A stretch of DNA of 23,765 nucleotides from a virus: the IMG/VR virus record IMGVR_UViG_3300030103_000107, positions 1 to 23,765 of that record; one strand, 5' to 3'. Shown one piece after another: positions 1 through 8,542 of the stretch. The first letter of the stretch is position 1. Every line of letters starts with the position of its first letter. The notes beneath the pieces are model-generated. The model searched no databases. It saw only the letters and a list, made by a program, of their open reading frames with translations, and was not told where the DNA came from. A program made the position numbers and the translations under genes.

Positions 1-2098
1 CTTGACCATCAAAGCCAGTATCAACTGTATAACCTGCATCTCTTAATGCTTGTTCTTTTTCTCTAGCTTCATTAGCATACATAACATCATAATCAGGTGT
101 TCCTAAATCCATAGCTACAAGTTTAGCTATACCTTTTGGATTAGCATAATCGTCATATATTTGTGAACCCATTCTACTTAAATTTTCTTTACTTAATCCA
201 CCTTTTGCAAATATACTTGTTGGTCCTTGTCCTACATTACTTGCTAAATTTGCTCCTTGATTTCCTCCAAATGAAGTAATTTGATTTGTAACATTAGGAC
301 TAAGTTGACCACTTCTTGCAACATTAGAAGCTACATTAGCATTTCCTAAACCTATTTGATTAACACCACCTATTGATTGGCTATATGTTTTAGGAACAGC
401 ACCAGATTTAAAAACTAAGTTTGATTGAGGTATCATTTTATCAACACTTCCTGCTAAACTAGCTGCAGGTGCTGATGATTGACTTCCAAATTGACTTATT
501 CCTCTAGCTGTAGTATTACCTATATTTGGTGGTGGTCCTTGTAAAGCTACCTTTAAAGGTGAAGATTGAAAAGCAGGATTATTAATAGTTAAACCACCTT
601 GTGCTCCACCTGATGCACCTGATGTAACTGCACTTGTACCACCTTGAGCTGCTGATCCACCTAATCCAGAAGAAGCTCCACCTAAGTAAGCTCCACCACC
701 TGCAAATAAACCTGAAAGCAATCCTTGTTTTAAAGCATCTCCAGGTTTAGCACCTGCTATTAAATTACCTGCAAAAGAACCAAGAGCTGTTGATGCTCCT
801 ATTCCTAAAGCTGTTGTTGCTCCAAAAGCATAAGGTGCAGCTATCGCTAATGCAATAGGTGCTATTTTACGTACAGCTTTAAATATACCTTTAAGACTAA
901 ATGCTTCAGGTAATCCTGTTACTGGATTGTATGTTATCTGACCAAGTGATGCTAGTCCTTGTAGTTCTTCAGGATTCATATGGACTAATATATTATCTCC
1001 ATATCTACCAAAACTTGCTAGACCTTCTGCTGTATCAGCAAGAGAACCACCATGTTTAAAACCATACTGTGCTGCTGTATAAGCATTATCCATATTAATA
1101 CCTTGTGCTGCAAGTTGTCTAAATTTTTCTGCACGAGGTGTTCCTGGTACTGTTAATCTACCAGAATGATCTCTTGTAAATCCTTCAGCTATTAATCTAG
1201 CTTCTTCTTTATCTCGAGAATCAGGAATAAAAGCAACATTTCCCATTCCTGGTACAGACATTGAACCTATTGTAGCTTCTCTTATTTTATCTCTTTCCAT
1301 AGAATCACTATAAGGTTTAGTTCCAAATCTACTATAATTATAATTAGATAATAATCCTGGATCTACTGCAGCATATTCATCATTATAAATAAACCTATCT
1401 GCACCTTCACTTAAAGCAAGAGCATTAGCTGTAAAGTAATCCATATCTTTTAAATCATAACCTTGACCAAAAGTATTAACTGGTTGTGGGTTATATAAAG
1501 CATATGGTATTTTACCTGTACGTGGATCTCTATACATAGAACCTACTTGTTCTACATTTTGAACAATAGTTTCAGGTGCATCACTAGGTCTTGATAAAGT
1601 TATACCTGCATCTCTAATATCGCTTGCATTATATATACCACCTCTTTGTTGTACATTATCTAATTGCATTACTGGATCAAGAAAAGAACTATCTACAGCA
1701 GTCTTAGGTAAAACTGTAGGAGCAGCAGAAGTTCCACTAGCTAATGTACCTGGTGCATTTGTTCCACCACTAAAACTACTAGGTGCTGTTGCTGTTTGTG
1801 TTTGACCTTGTAACATACCACCATGTAAAGATCTATTTAATATTCCTTCTTCTGTATTACTAAATACTTGTGTACCATCATCTAATACTTCTACTAAACC
1901 ACCAGTTCCTACTTCACCACCATATTGTCTAGGAACCATAGGCATAGGAGCTTGTACCTGTGGCATACCCATAAGTCCTTGTGACGAAGGTAAAGCTTGT
2001 TCAACAGCCTGTAAAGCTCGTAGTCTATCTAATCCATCAGGACTTTGTACTGCATCCTGAAAGTTATTTAGCTGCTCTATTCTGGTGGGTGGCATCAT
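1..2098 (-). CDS. Large glycine/alanine-rich phage protein, C-terminus cut by window edge
   Basis: An open frame of 699 codons starts at ATG 2098 and runs off the left edge without a stop. A second ATG follows at once, so the true start is either of the two. The start overlaps the stop of the 76-aa gene in a TAATG junction, which suggests translational coupling. The N-terminal half is polar. Around residues 344-425 comes a block with FKHGGSLADTAEG, then GRYGDNILVHMNPEELQGL, then NPVTGLPEAFSLKGIFK. I recall this block from large uncharacterised proteins of marine phages. A hydrophobic Ala/Gly stretch (about residues 410-448) could be membrane-active or a virion-internal helix. A low-complexity Gly/Ser/Thr/Gln part follows. 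Its place after the tail hub suits an internal virion or ejection protein, but that is inference. Confidence 0.75.
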   Translation of the reverse strand, partial: MMPPTRIEQLNNFQDAVQSPDGLDRLRALQAVEQALPSSQGLMGMPQVQAPMPMVPRQYGGEVGTGGLVEVLDDGTQVFSNTEEGILNRSLHGGMLQGQTQTATAPSSFSGGTNAPGTLASGTSAAPTVLPKTAVDSSFLDPVMQLDNVQQRGGIYNASDIRDAGITLSRPSDAPETIVQNVEQVGSMYRDPRTGKIPYALYNPQPVNTFGQGYDLKDMDYFTANALALSEGADRFIYNDEYAAVDPGLLSNYNYSRFGTKPYSDSMERDKIREATIGSMSVPGMGNVAFIPDSRDKEEARLIAEGFTRDHSGRLTVPGTPRAEKFRQLAAQGINMDNAYTAAQYGFKHGGSLADTAEGLASFGRYGDNILVHMNPEELQGLASLGQITYNPVTGLPEAFSLKGIFKAVRKIAPIALAIAAPYAFGATTALGIGASTALGSFAGNLIAGAKPGDALKQGLLSGLFAGGGAYLGGASSGLGGSAAQGGTSAVTSGASGGAQGGLTINNPAFQSSPLKVALQGPPPNIGNTTARGISQFGSQSSAPAASLAGSVDKMIPQSNLVFKSGAVPKTYSQSIGGVNQIGLGNANVASNVARSGQLSPNVTNQITSFGGNQGANLASNVGQGPTSIFAKGGLSKENLSRMGSQIYDDYANPKGIAKLVAMDLGTPDYDVMYANEAREKEQALRDAGYTVDTGFDGQ

Positions 2099-2328
2099 TA
2101 TTTTATTCCTTTGATATTCATGTAATTTGACTGTGGCTTTGTGTTATCAGCTATAAAATTACTATTACTATTATACACTATTTTTGAAGAGTCTGCTATA
2201 GGTTTTACAATTTCTTGTGAATTATACATGTTTGGTGGTATAATTTCTCCTGTATTAATATTACCTACATATGTACTTTCGTTAAGAAACTTAAAAAATT
2301 CATCATTCTTCAATTTAAATTTTCCCAT
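2098..2328 (-). CDS. Hypothetical 76-aa protein
   Basis: A small polar protein rich in Asn, Ser and Ile that starts MGKFKLKNDEFFKF. I recognise no domain. The start lies 19 nt inside the end of the preceding 95-aa gene and I see no clear Shine-Dalgarno, so it probably depends on translation of that gene. Its stop shares a base with the start of the next large gene (TAATG). Position between the tail hub and the large left-edge protein suggests a tail accessory or virion protein. The tight fit on both sides supports a real gene; the function is unknown. Confidence 0.6.
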   Translation of the reverse strand: MGKFKLKNDEFFKFLNESTYVGNINTGEIIPPNMYNSQEIVKPIADSSKIVYNSNSNFIADNTKPQSNYMNIKGIK

Positions 2329-2597
2329 GCTTGTGTTGCTGTTGTACTAACATAACCTTTAAACTTACCTGCAGATGCTGCATAAGCTATATCACCTTTA
2401 CGTGGTCTACCTATATCAGTTATAGTTACAACTGTATATATTTTAGTAGAAGGTGCACTATCTACTTGTGCATCTCTTGTATCTAATTGATTTACTAATG
2501 CTGCACCCCATTGTGATATTTCTCTATGTACTCTATCAGCTTCAGGATTATCTTTTAAGTAATCATATATTTTAGGTACTGCTGGATAACGTGCCAT
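2310..2597 (-). CDS. Small tail-region protein, 95 aa
   Basis: Starts MARYPAVPKIYDYLKDNP and ends in GKFKGYVSTTATQAWENLN. The C-terminal pattern (a GDIAYAASAGKFKGYV stretch followed by a Trp and a Leu-Asn ending) resembles short end-domains of marine phage tail and fibre proteins that I recall, but I cannot name a family. The start codon sits in a TAATG junction with the stop of the tail hub gene. That suggests it is made in step with the hub and acts in the tail. The 3' end overlaps the next gene by 19 nt. Confidence 0.65.
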   Translation of the reverse strand: MARYPAVPKIYDYLKDNPEADRVHREISQWGAALVNQLDTRDAQVDSAPSTKIYTVVTITDIGRPRKGDIAYAASAGKFKGYVSTTATQAWENLN

Positions 2598-4453
2598 TAT
2601 CTTCTACCATCTGGTTGTATGGCTAATCTAATAGAACCCCATTTCCAGCTAGTACCTGCTGCATTGCAAGATACTCTGACTCTCCCCTGCCTTCCTCTTG
2701 CTCTCATATCTATCTTAGCTGTAGAATTTGTTACTGTATGTGGTGGATTTGGTTTTTCTCTTGATGTATTACTTTCAGGAAAGTCTTTTGTTTTAATTGA
2801 GAATGTTAAACTACCATCACTTAAATCAAAATCAGGAATAACTCTATTTAAAAACATAATCTCATTACCAGAATCTATATCAAAATCTGCTGATTCTATA
2901 AACGAAGACATAGGTTGCCCATCTGCTGTATACATATCTTGTACTTCATTGTTATATAATTTATTAACTCCATCTACTACACCTGTTGTAATTGTATTTC
3001 CAAACACATGTTTATCTGCAAAGGTTGTAAATATACTTTCTCCATAAGACCAATAGTTTTCATCAGGAGACCATACAACATAACTATCACATTCACTAGA
3101 ATTTTCAGAAGGATATAACCAAATAACTTCTTTAAACTCTGAATTTATTCCACAGAATATTTTATCTTTTTGACTTACATTTAATCTATCAAATATAAAT
3201 CTTCTTACTGTACAATCTAAACTTCTTACTTGACCATCAAATACATAGAAGTTATCATATCCCATCCATACTGCTCTACCATCATAATCAACTGCTGCAT
3301 GTTGTGCTATTAATCCACAGTTAGTTCCAAGCTGTGAAAAATTAAATATAAATGGTGGACCTACAAAAGTCATTGCCCATAAAGAATTATCAGTCCATAT
3401 ATTAATAGCATTACGAGATCTTTTAGCTCCTACTATTTTTGTACCATCAGCTATAACAACTTCACCAGAAGTAGAATTTATAGATGGTGTCCAATTAGAA
3501 TAATCTTCTTGATTAGACCATCTTACAACCATAGGATTATATGTTCCTGATGGACTTGCTGTAGTACCAAATTCATTTGTTCCTAATGCAATAACATGTC
3601 TATCATTAGGAGATACAACTATAGAATTAACTGTTGTAGGTGAGTTAGTAACTATAGCTGCTCTTACTGGACTTGTTGATGCATCTGCATCCCAATAATA
3701 AATAGCACCACCTCTTCTATTTGCTAATACATCTTCACCCCAATTATCTAAACTCCATTGTGTTATCTCACTTGAGAAGTCACTAGCTCCTGTAGATGTT
3801 GGTTGATTCCATCCTCTAGTATCAGAAGCACATACAGTAGCTTGATAAGATGCAGCACCATAACCAAGACCTGCTGCAGCATTTGATACACCAGTTTTTA
3901 ATAGATAATGTATATGACCATTACCAGAAGATGATTGTGCTGCACTTGCTGTAGTTGCTACATTAATAGCAAATGTATTTGCATTATTAACACTTACTTG
4001 ATAAGTACTTGTTCCTAATAATATATTACCACCTATAGTACCAGTACTTGTAAAGAATACAAAATCACCTGTTTCTCTACCATGTGCTGTAGCTGATACT
4101 GTAACAACATTAGCACTAACTGCTACACTAAATGCATTTGTTAAAGATGCACTAGCTGATACAGGTGTAACATCAAATATCTGATCTCCATTATGTTCAT
4201 ATAACATTTGAGCTGTACCAAACATAGCTCTTTTAAACTGATCATTGTCAGTCCATGTTATAAGATCACGACCTGAACCATTAAATGCAACAGATACTTT
4301 TTGTTCATATCCACCTATATTCTCTGGTTTACCTGCACGAAAACGTACATTATTAGTATCATACCAAGAATTAGTTTCTGCATATTGCGTGGACTCTCTT
4401 CTAATACCAGGTTGAAAGTCCATCTTTACGAGTTTAGAACTTGTAGAAGACAT
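2597..4453 (-). CDS. Tail hub / stabilisation protein, P22 gp10-like
   Basis: A 618-aa protein whose N-terminus (KMDFQPGIRRESTQYAETN, then SWYDTNNVRFRAGKPENIGGY) matches the opening that I associate with P22 gp10-like head-closure or tail hub proteins of podoviruses. Those proteins cap the portal-connector stack and hold DNA in after packaging. A central Ala/Ser/Thr-rich beta region (about residues 95-170) is followed by repeated aromatic-rich strands such as AVWMGYDNFYVFDGQVRSL and DSYVVWSPDENYWSYGE, typical of the beta-rich hub fold. P22 gp10 is 472 aa, so this one is longer, mostly through the inserted Ala/Ser/Thr region. It lies downstream of the fibre genes and starts 3 nt after the 307-aa fibre gene. 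Family assignment is from memory of sequence style. Confidence 0.75.
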   Translation of the reverse strand: MSSTSSKLVKMDFQPGIRRESTQYAETNSWYDTNNVRFRAGKPENIGGYEQKVSVAFNGSGRDLITWTDNDQFKRAMFGTAQMLYEHNGDQIFDVTPVSASASLTNAFSVAVSANVVTVSATAHGRETGDFVFFTSTGTIGGNILLGTSTYQVSVNNANTFAINVATTASAAQSSSGNGHIHYLLKTGVSNAAAGLGYGAASYQATVCASDTRGWNQPTSTGASDFSSEITQWSLDNWGEDVLANRRGGAIYYWDADASTSPVRAAIVTNSPTTVNSIVVSPNDRHVIALGTNEFGTTASPSGTYNPMVVRWSNQEDYSNWTPSINSTSGEVVIADGTKIVGAKRSRNAINIWTDNSLWAMTFVGPPFIFNFSQLGTNCGLIAQHAAVDYDGRAVWMGYDNFYVFDGQVRSLDCTVRRFIFDRLNVSQKDKIFCGINSEFKEVIWLYPSENSSECDSYVVWSPDENYWSYGESIFTTFADKHVFGNTITTGVVDGVNKLYNNEVQDMYTADGQPMSSFIESADFDIDSGNEIMFLNRVIPDFDLSDGSLTFSIKTKDFPESNTSREKPNPPHTVTNSTAKIDMRARGRQGRVRVSCNAAGTSWKWGSIRLAIQPDGRR

Positions 4454-4456
4454 TAC

Positions 4457-5380
4457 CTACCTATCAAAGTTTTTTAATAATACTGCGTCTATTGTTGATG
4501 CACTACGTGCCATGTAAACTAACATATCTACATCACCAGCTCCTGTACTTAGTGTAGGAACTGTTGCTGATACAAATTGAAAAACTGTATTATAAGATAA
4601 AGTTCTTGAGCCTGTACCATCTTGTATAATATAAATAGAACCACTTTGTCCTGCTACTGCATTAGATGGTGCAGCTAATGTTCTATTTCCACCTATAGTA
4701 ACTAAGAAGTTATTACCTACAGCAAAGTCACTTGTAATACTTGCTGCATCTGTTAGTGTTGTAATAGGATTATATGCTCTAGCAGATGTTCCTACTTTTA
4801 ATGAACCTGCTTCTACTACAAAGTCTCCTCTTACTGTAGTATTAGCTGTTACAGAAGTTCTAACATATCTTAAATCTGCTAAAGATACATCAGGAACATT
4901 AGTAGCACATACTCCTATGTCTGCAGAAGCTGCTGTACCTAATCCTAAACCTGCTGCATTAGTAGAGTATACACTTCCATCTGTATCTACTACTATTTGT
5001 GATATAGCTCCTTGAGGAATAGTAAGACCATCACCAGGTGCTGTTTTTATTTTTACTACATTAGTTGTTGTTGTATAAGTTGTTTGATTGTTAACTACAT
5101 ATCCTTTTGTAACATTAGGTATAACCATTGTTATGGTTGTATGTGCTCCACCTACAGTTCCATTAGCTTCAAGGAATGCAGAACGAGGTACATCAGTACC
5201 ACCATCTACTGCAGATAATGTTACAGTTGCTGCTGATCCTAAACTTACAGTAGTATACTTTGCTACAGCTTCATCAACTAGACTAATAACACCATCATTT
5301 AAAACTGTTCCCCAAGAATTAGGATTATCTCCATCTCCTTGTTGATTAAGTCTTATTCTAGTTGTATAATTTGATGCCAT
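4457..5380 (-). CDS. Tail fibre-like protein, 307 aa
   Basis: Starts MASNYTTRIRLNQQGDGDNP and continues NSWGTVLNDGVISLVDEAVA. I recognise this opening as a common first domain of marine phage fibre proteins. The remainder is beta-rich, Thr/Val/Ala-rich and low in charge. A VCATNVPDVSLADLRYV stretch lies near the middle. The last 75 or so residues (TLAAPSNAVAGQSGSIYII onward) resemble the C-terminus of the 782-aa fibre (TLAQPIGCRDGQTGSIFLT), which suggests a shared end-domain for trimerisation or attachment. It sits between the fibre-assembly-like gene and the tail hub gene. Role: host recognition or fibre base; inference. Confidence 0.75.
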   Translation of the reverse strand: MASNYTTRIRLNQQGDGDNPNSWGTVLNDGVISLVDEAVAKYTTVSLGSAATVTLSAVDGGTDVPRSAFLEANGTVGGAHTTITMVIPNVTKGYVVNNQTTYTTTTNVVKIKTAPGDGLTIPQGAISQIVVDTDGSVYSTNAAGLGLGTAASADIGVCATNVPDVSLADLRYVRTSVTANTTVRGDFVVEAGSLKVGTSARAYNPITTLTDAASITSDFAVGNNFLVTIGGNRTLAAPSNAVAGQSGSIYIIQDGTGSRTLSYNTVFQFVSATVPTLSTGAGDVDMLVYMARSASTIDAVLLKNFDR

Positions 5381-5383
5381 GTT

Positions 5384-6004
5384 TTACTCCAATTCTGTCC
5401 ATGATTGTACAGTTGCTATTTGATCTACTGTTCCATCTTCTTTATATGTATCAGTATGTAATGCTATAAATGCATTCATATCTGCTGCATTAGTTATTGC
5501 TGTTTCAATAGCAGTTGCATCAGAACGTATTGCATTTCTCCATGTTTGTATATTAGATGGTATTGCTGTTCCTGCATCTGTTTTACGTATTATATACCAA
5601 TCTGTTTGTGCTAAAAATTCTGCTTGTTGTTTTTTAACTTTTTGTATAGCATTATGTTTTAATCCATAATTAATAATTTGATTACCATCTTTATCTTTTA
5701 ATTTATTTCCATCTTCATCTACTGCATCTTCATTTTCTAATTTTTTATCAGCAGCTTTAACTCCAATAGTTCTTATAACACTATTACCATCTTCTGCTAT
5801 TGCATCTGAATGATTTTTTTCTATATAATAATTAGTATCAAGATGTGATCCTGAAATAACTATAGGTAAAATACCTAAATCTTTACGTTGTGCGTCTGTC
5901 CATATTGTAAATATTTGAGAAGAATAACGTACATTATTTAATACTATAGATTGTTTTCTATCATAGTATTCTACTATATTATTACTTTCTATTCGTGCCC
6001 ACAT
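5384..6004 (-). CDS. Fibre assembly / DUF4376-like protein
   Basis: A 206-aa protein starting MWARIESNNIVEYYDRKQS. The C-terminal part contains QQAEFLAQTDWYIIRKTDAG followed by IPSNIQTWRNAIRSDATAIE and a run of Ala/Asn (TAITNAADMNAFIALH). The 'TDWY ... P.. I..WR.. IR' pattern is that of the C-terminal module found in many phage tail fibre assembly and fibre-tip proteins (DUF4376-type, from memory). An acidic, lysine-rich linker lies between about residues 70 and 115. It sits directly after two large fibre genes, as expected for a fibre chaperone or small fibre subunit. The next gene starts 3 nt beyond its stop. Confidence 0.7.
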   Translation of the reverse strand: MWARIESNNIVEYYDRKQSIVLNNVRYSSQIFTIWTDAQRKDLGILPIVISGSHLDTNYYIEKNHSDAIAEDGNSVIRTIGVKAADKKLENEDAVDEDGNKLKDKDGNQIINYGLKHNAIQKVKKQQAEFLAQTDWYIIRKTDAGTAIPSNIQTWRNAIRSDATAIETAITNAADMNAFIALHTDTYKEDGTVDQIATVQSWTELE

Positions 6005-6013
6005 ATTTTATTC

Positions 6014-8542
6014 CTATCTTGCTGTTGCGTATTTAAATGGATTATGTGCTACTGCTAAGAATACATAAGGATCGTAGCTTGTACTATTAAACATTGCATT
6101 ATTATTACGTACTTTGAAGCCATTACTTAAAAAATCTACATTTGGATTTGCACTTGTATACATAGCACCAGAATCATTAGGTTCTTGAACTCCAATAGAT
6201 TCATTATAAGGAGATGTTGCATTGTCTTGAATCCACCATGCAGCACCTGATACTACACCTTTTCCCATTACAAATGCAGGTCTAAATCCTGTGTATACAA
6301 ATGTACCATTTGAACTTTCACCATTCCCATTATAGTTTCCTACTTTGATATATCCTTCTATATTTCTAAAACAATAATAAATATAATTATTTGTGGAATA
6401 CCAAGTATAATTATGTTTACAAGTAAATATAGAAGAATTAACAGTACCCCACCTACCAGATAATTGAGCATCAGTAGTATTTAATCGTAATCCATACCCA
6501 CTTGTTGTACCACTAGACCAATAAGTATCCCAATTATAGCTAGTATCTAAATTTTTAGATAATATACAATCTGGAGCTGCTGACATTCCATGCGTAACTG
6601 TTTTATCTCCAGAACCTCCATCACCTACTGCTGTTACAATACTAAAACCACCACTAGGATCAACTTGATATGTTGATGTTAAATCTCCAGAGCCAGAAGA
6701 TGTGCTTCCACCATTTGCTCTCCAAGACCAACCAACATAAGTTCCACCACTTGCATTACCTTGTGATTGATTTCCTAATGTAAAACCATCTGCGCCAAAA
6801 GCAGTTATACCAGATGTAAAACTTGTATCTTGTGAACCATTATTATTACTTTCTATTGCTTTTGAAGTACCTCTTGTTGAATCCATCAAAATATGGCTAG
6901 AAGCAGAATCTCTCCTTTTATACCAGACTAGATCAGGTTGATACCCTAATCCAGTTACATTTAATGTTCCTCCATTACCTGTCCAAATAATAGGATTATG
7001 CAATTTCTGTGGAAAATTGTCATCAGTTTGTGCAGGATCAACTTCTGCTGCTACTGGTAAATTGCCAGCACATAATGCTTTACAAGAATTTGCTTCATCA
7101 TAATAAAAATTACCATAGCCAGTAGCATCACTTTCACCCTGTGCTGTAGCTAATCCATTAAAAGTACCATTCTGCCCAAAATTCATATCCCAACCTAAAG
7201 CATCACTTGTTGAACCTCCAGTTCCAACCCAAGGATACAAATCTGTAGTTGTATTTAAATTTGTTTGTGTACCTCTTAAAGTTCCATTAACATAAAATTT
7301 AATTGTAGTATTTGCTCTATCTATTTCTACACCTACAATATCTCCTGCTGAACCTGCTACACCAGTATTAGTATAAGAATTTGCACCATTATATATTCTT
7401 TGATTATCACTATTTGTAATACACCATGCAGTAGGTCTACCTCCTCTATCTGAAGTTAAATCTGCAGTTGGCACATTAACACCTACTGATTGTTCTATTC
7501 CACCACTATGACCAGTTTTCATTCTTGCTTCAAAATAATATTTATTAGTATCACTTGGTGATATAGCAAAGGTGCTCATACAACCCATTTCATTAACAGA
7601 ACCACCACCTCCAGAACCACCCCAAGCTAACATACCATCATTAATTCTTGCTACTGTAGGATCAGGAAATAAAGGATTTAATGTACAATAATTACCACCA
7701 TTAGAATCAGAGTTGAAAGTTGGAGTATCTGTTAATTGATCGTGTGCTGCAAAATTTGCTACAGTAAAATCATTATTATTACCAGATGAATCATTACCTA
7801 AATCAGAACTAGATTCAAATTTTAACCAATATCCATTATTTCCAAAAGTTAATCCACTTGGATCTTTAGGAATCCACACACCATTTTTATATTCACCTAG
7901 CTCAGAATAATAAGATTGTCCATCAAAAAACATACAATCAGCTAGTGATAAATCAGCACCTTCAGTACCATGACCTTTTCCAGATAATCCACCCCATGCT
8001 TGTACTAATCCATCTGCATTTAAATAAGAAAATGTTTCATTTTGTGCAGTATTAGTAATCATAGCTTGATTTCTCCAAGTTGCTGAAGGTGAAGTTCCAA
8101 GCTGTCTACCATTTACATAAACACGAATTCTATCAAATTGTGTTGATTGGCTAGTGTCTATACGAAGAATTACATGATACCAAGCTGAAGGATCACGATA
8201 TTTTTCTGTAGTTAAAAGATAACCTGTACCTTGATTTCCTCCTGAATTTTCCATAGTTAATGTAGCATTATAAGCAATGTAAAAATAATTACCTCCACCA
8301 GTACCAGTTGTAAAAACATTATTTGCTCCTGCATTTGTAGAATCTGGAGTATGTCTTTTAACCCAAAAACTCATAGTCATTTTTGTTGTGCTTGTAGGTG
8401 TTCCTGCTGTAAATTTTAAAGTTGTATCACCAGCAGCACTACCTCGTATAGAGTTTGCTATTTGGTAGTCATAAAAACCACCACCACCTGCACTTGCTGC
8501 TGCTGCTGCAGCTCCCATTAAATTATTTTGAAATATACCCAT
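6014..8542 (-). CDS. Large receptor-binding fibre with LamG-like, SPRY-like and repeated C-terminal modules
   Basis: An 842-aa protein with visible modules. Residues 11-22 are an Ala/Gly-rich linker. Residues 40-240 form a LamG/concanavalin-like region (TTKMTMSFWVKR, WYHVILRIDTS, IRVYVNGRQLG). Residues 335-460 form a SPRY-like beta sandwich (KYYFEARMKTG, GVEIDRANTTIKFYVNGTL). Residues 505-842 hold three degenerate repeats marked by GYQPDLVWYKRRD, SAAPDCILSKNLD and FRPAFVMGKGV, each followed by a Trp-rich strand. The C-terminal region resembles a domain I recall from marine phage fibres (possibly DUF7483). Such carbohydrate-binding folds suggest the main host-binding fibre. The gene starts in a TAATG junction with the 782-aa fibre gene. 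Confidence 0.8.
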   Translation of the reverse strand: MGIFQNNLMGAAAAAASAGGGGFYDYQIANSIRGSAAGDTTLKFTAGTPTSTTKMTMSFWVKRHTPDSTNAGANNVFTTGTGGGNYFYIAYNATLTMENSGGNQGTGYLLTTEKYRDPSAWYHVILRIDTSQSTQFDRIRVYVNGRQLGTSPSATWRNQAMITNTAQNETFSYLNADGLVQAWGGLSGKGHGTEGADLSLADCMFFDGQSYYSELGEYKNGVWIPKDPSGLTFGNNGYWLKFESSSDLGNDSSGNNNDFTVANFAAHDQLTDTPTFNSDSNGGNYCTLNPLFPDPTVARINDGMLAWGGSGGGGSVNEMGCMSTFAISPSDTNKYYFEARMKTGHSGGIEQSVGVNVPTADLTSDRGGRPTAWCITNSDNQRIYNGANSYTNTGVAGSAGDIVGVEIDRANTTIKFYVNGTLRGTQTNLNTTTDLYPWVGTGGSTSDALGWDMNFGQNGTFNGLATAQGESDATGYGNFYYDEANSCKALCAGNLPVAAEVDPAQTDDNFPQKLHNPIIWTGNGGTLNVTGLGYQPDLVWYKRRDSASSHILMDSTRGTSKAIESNNNGSQDTSFTSGITAFGADGFTLGNQSQGNASGGTYVGWSWRANGGSTSSGSGDLTSTYQVDPSGGFSIVTAVGDGGSGDKTVTHGMSAAPDCILSKNLDTSYNWDTYWSSGTTSGYGLRLNTTDAQLSGRWGTVNSSIFTCKHNYTWYSTNNYIYYCFRNIEGYIKVGNYNGNGESSNGTFVYTGFRPAFVMGKGVVSGAAWWIQDNATSPYNESIGVQEPNDSGAMYTSANPNVDFLSNGFKVRNNNAMFNSTSYDPYVFLAVAHNPFKYATAR

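Noticed and set aside
2619-3047. Plus-strand 142-codon frame inside the tail hub gene
   Set aside because: It is antisense to a well-supported gene, hydrophobic in a way typical of reversed coding sequence, and has no start signals. The same holds for the other plus-strand frames in the window.
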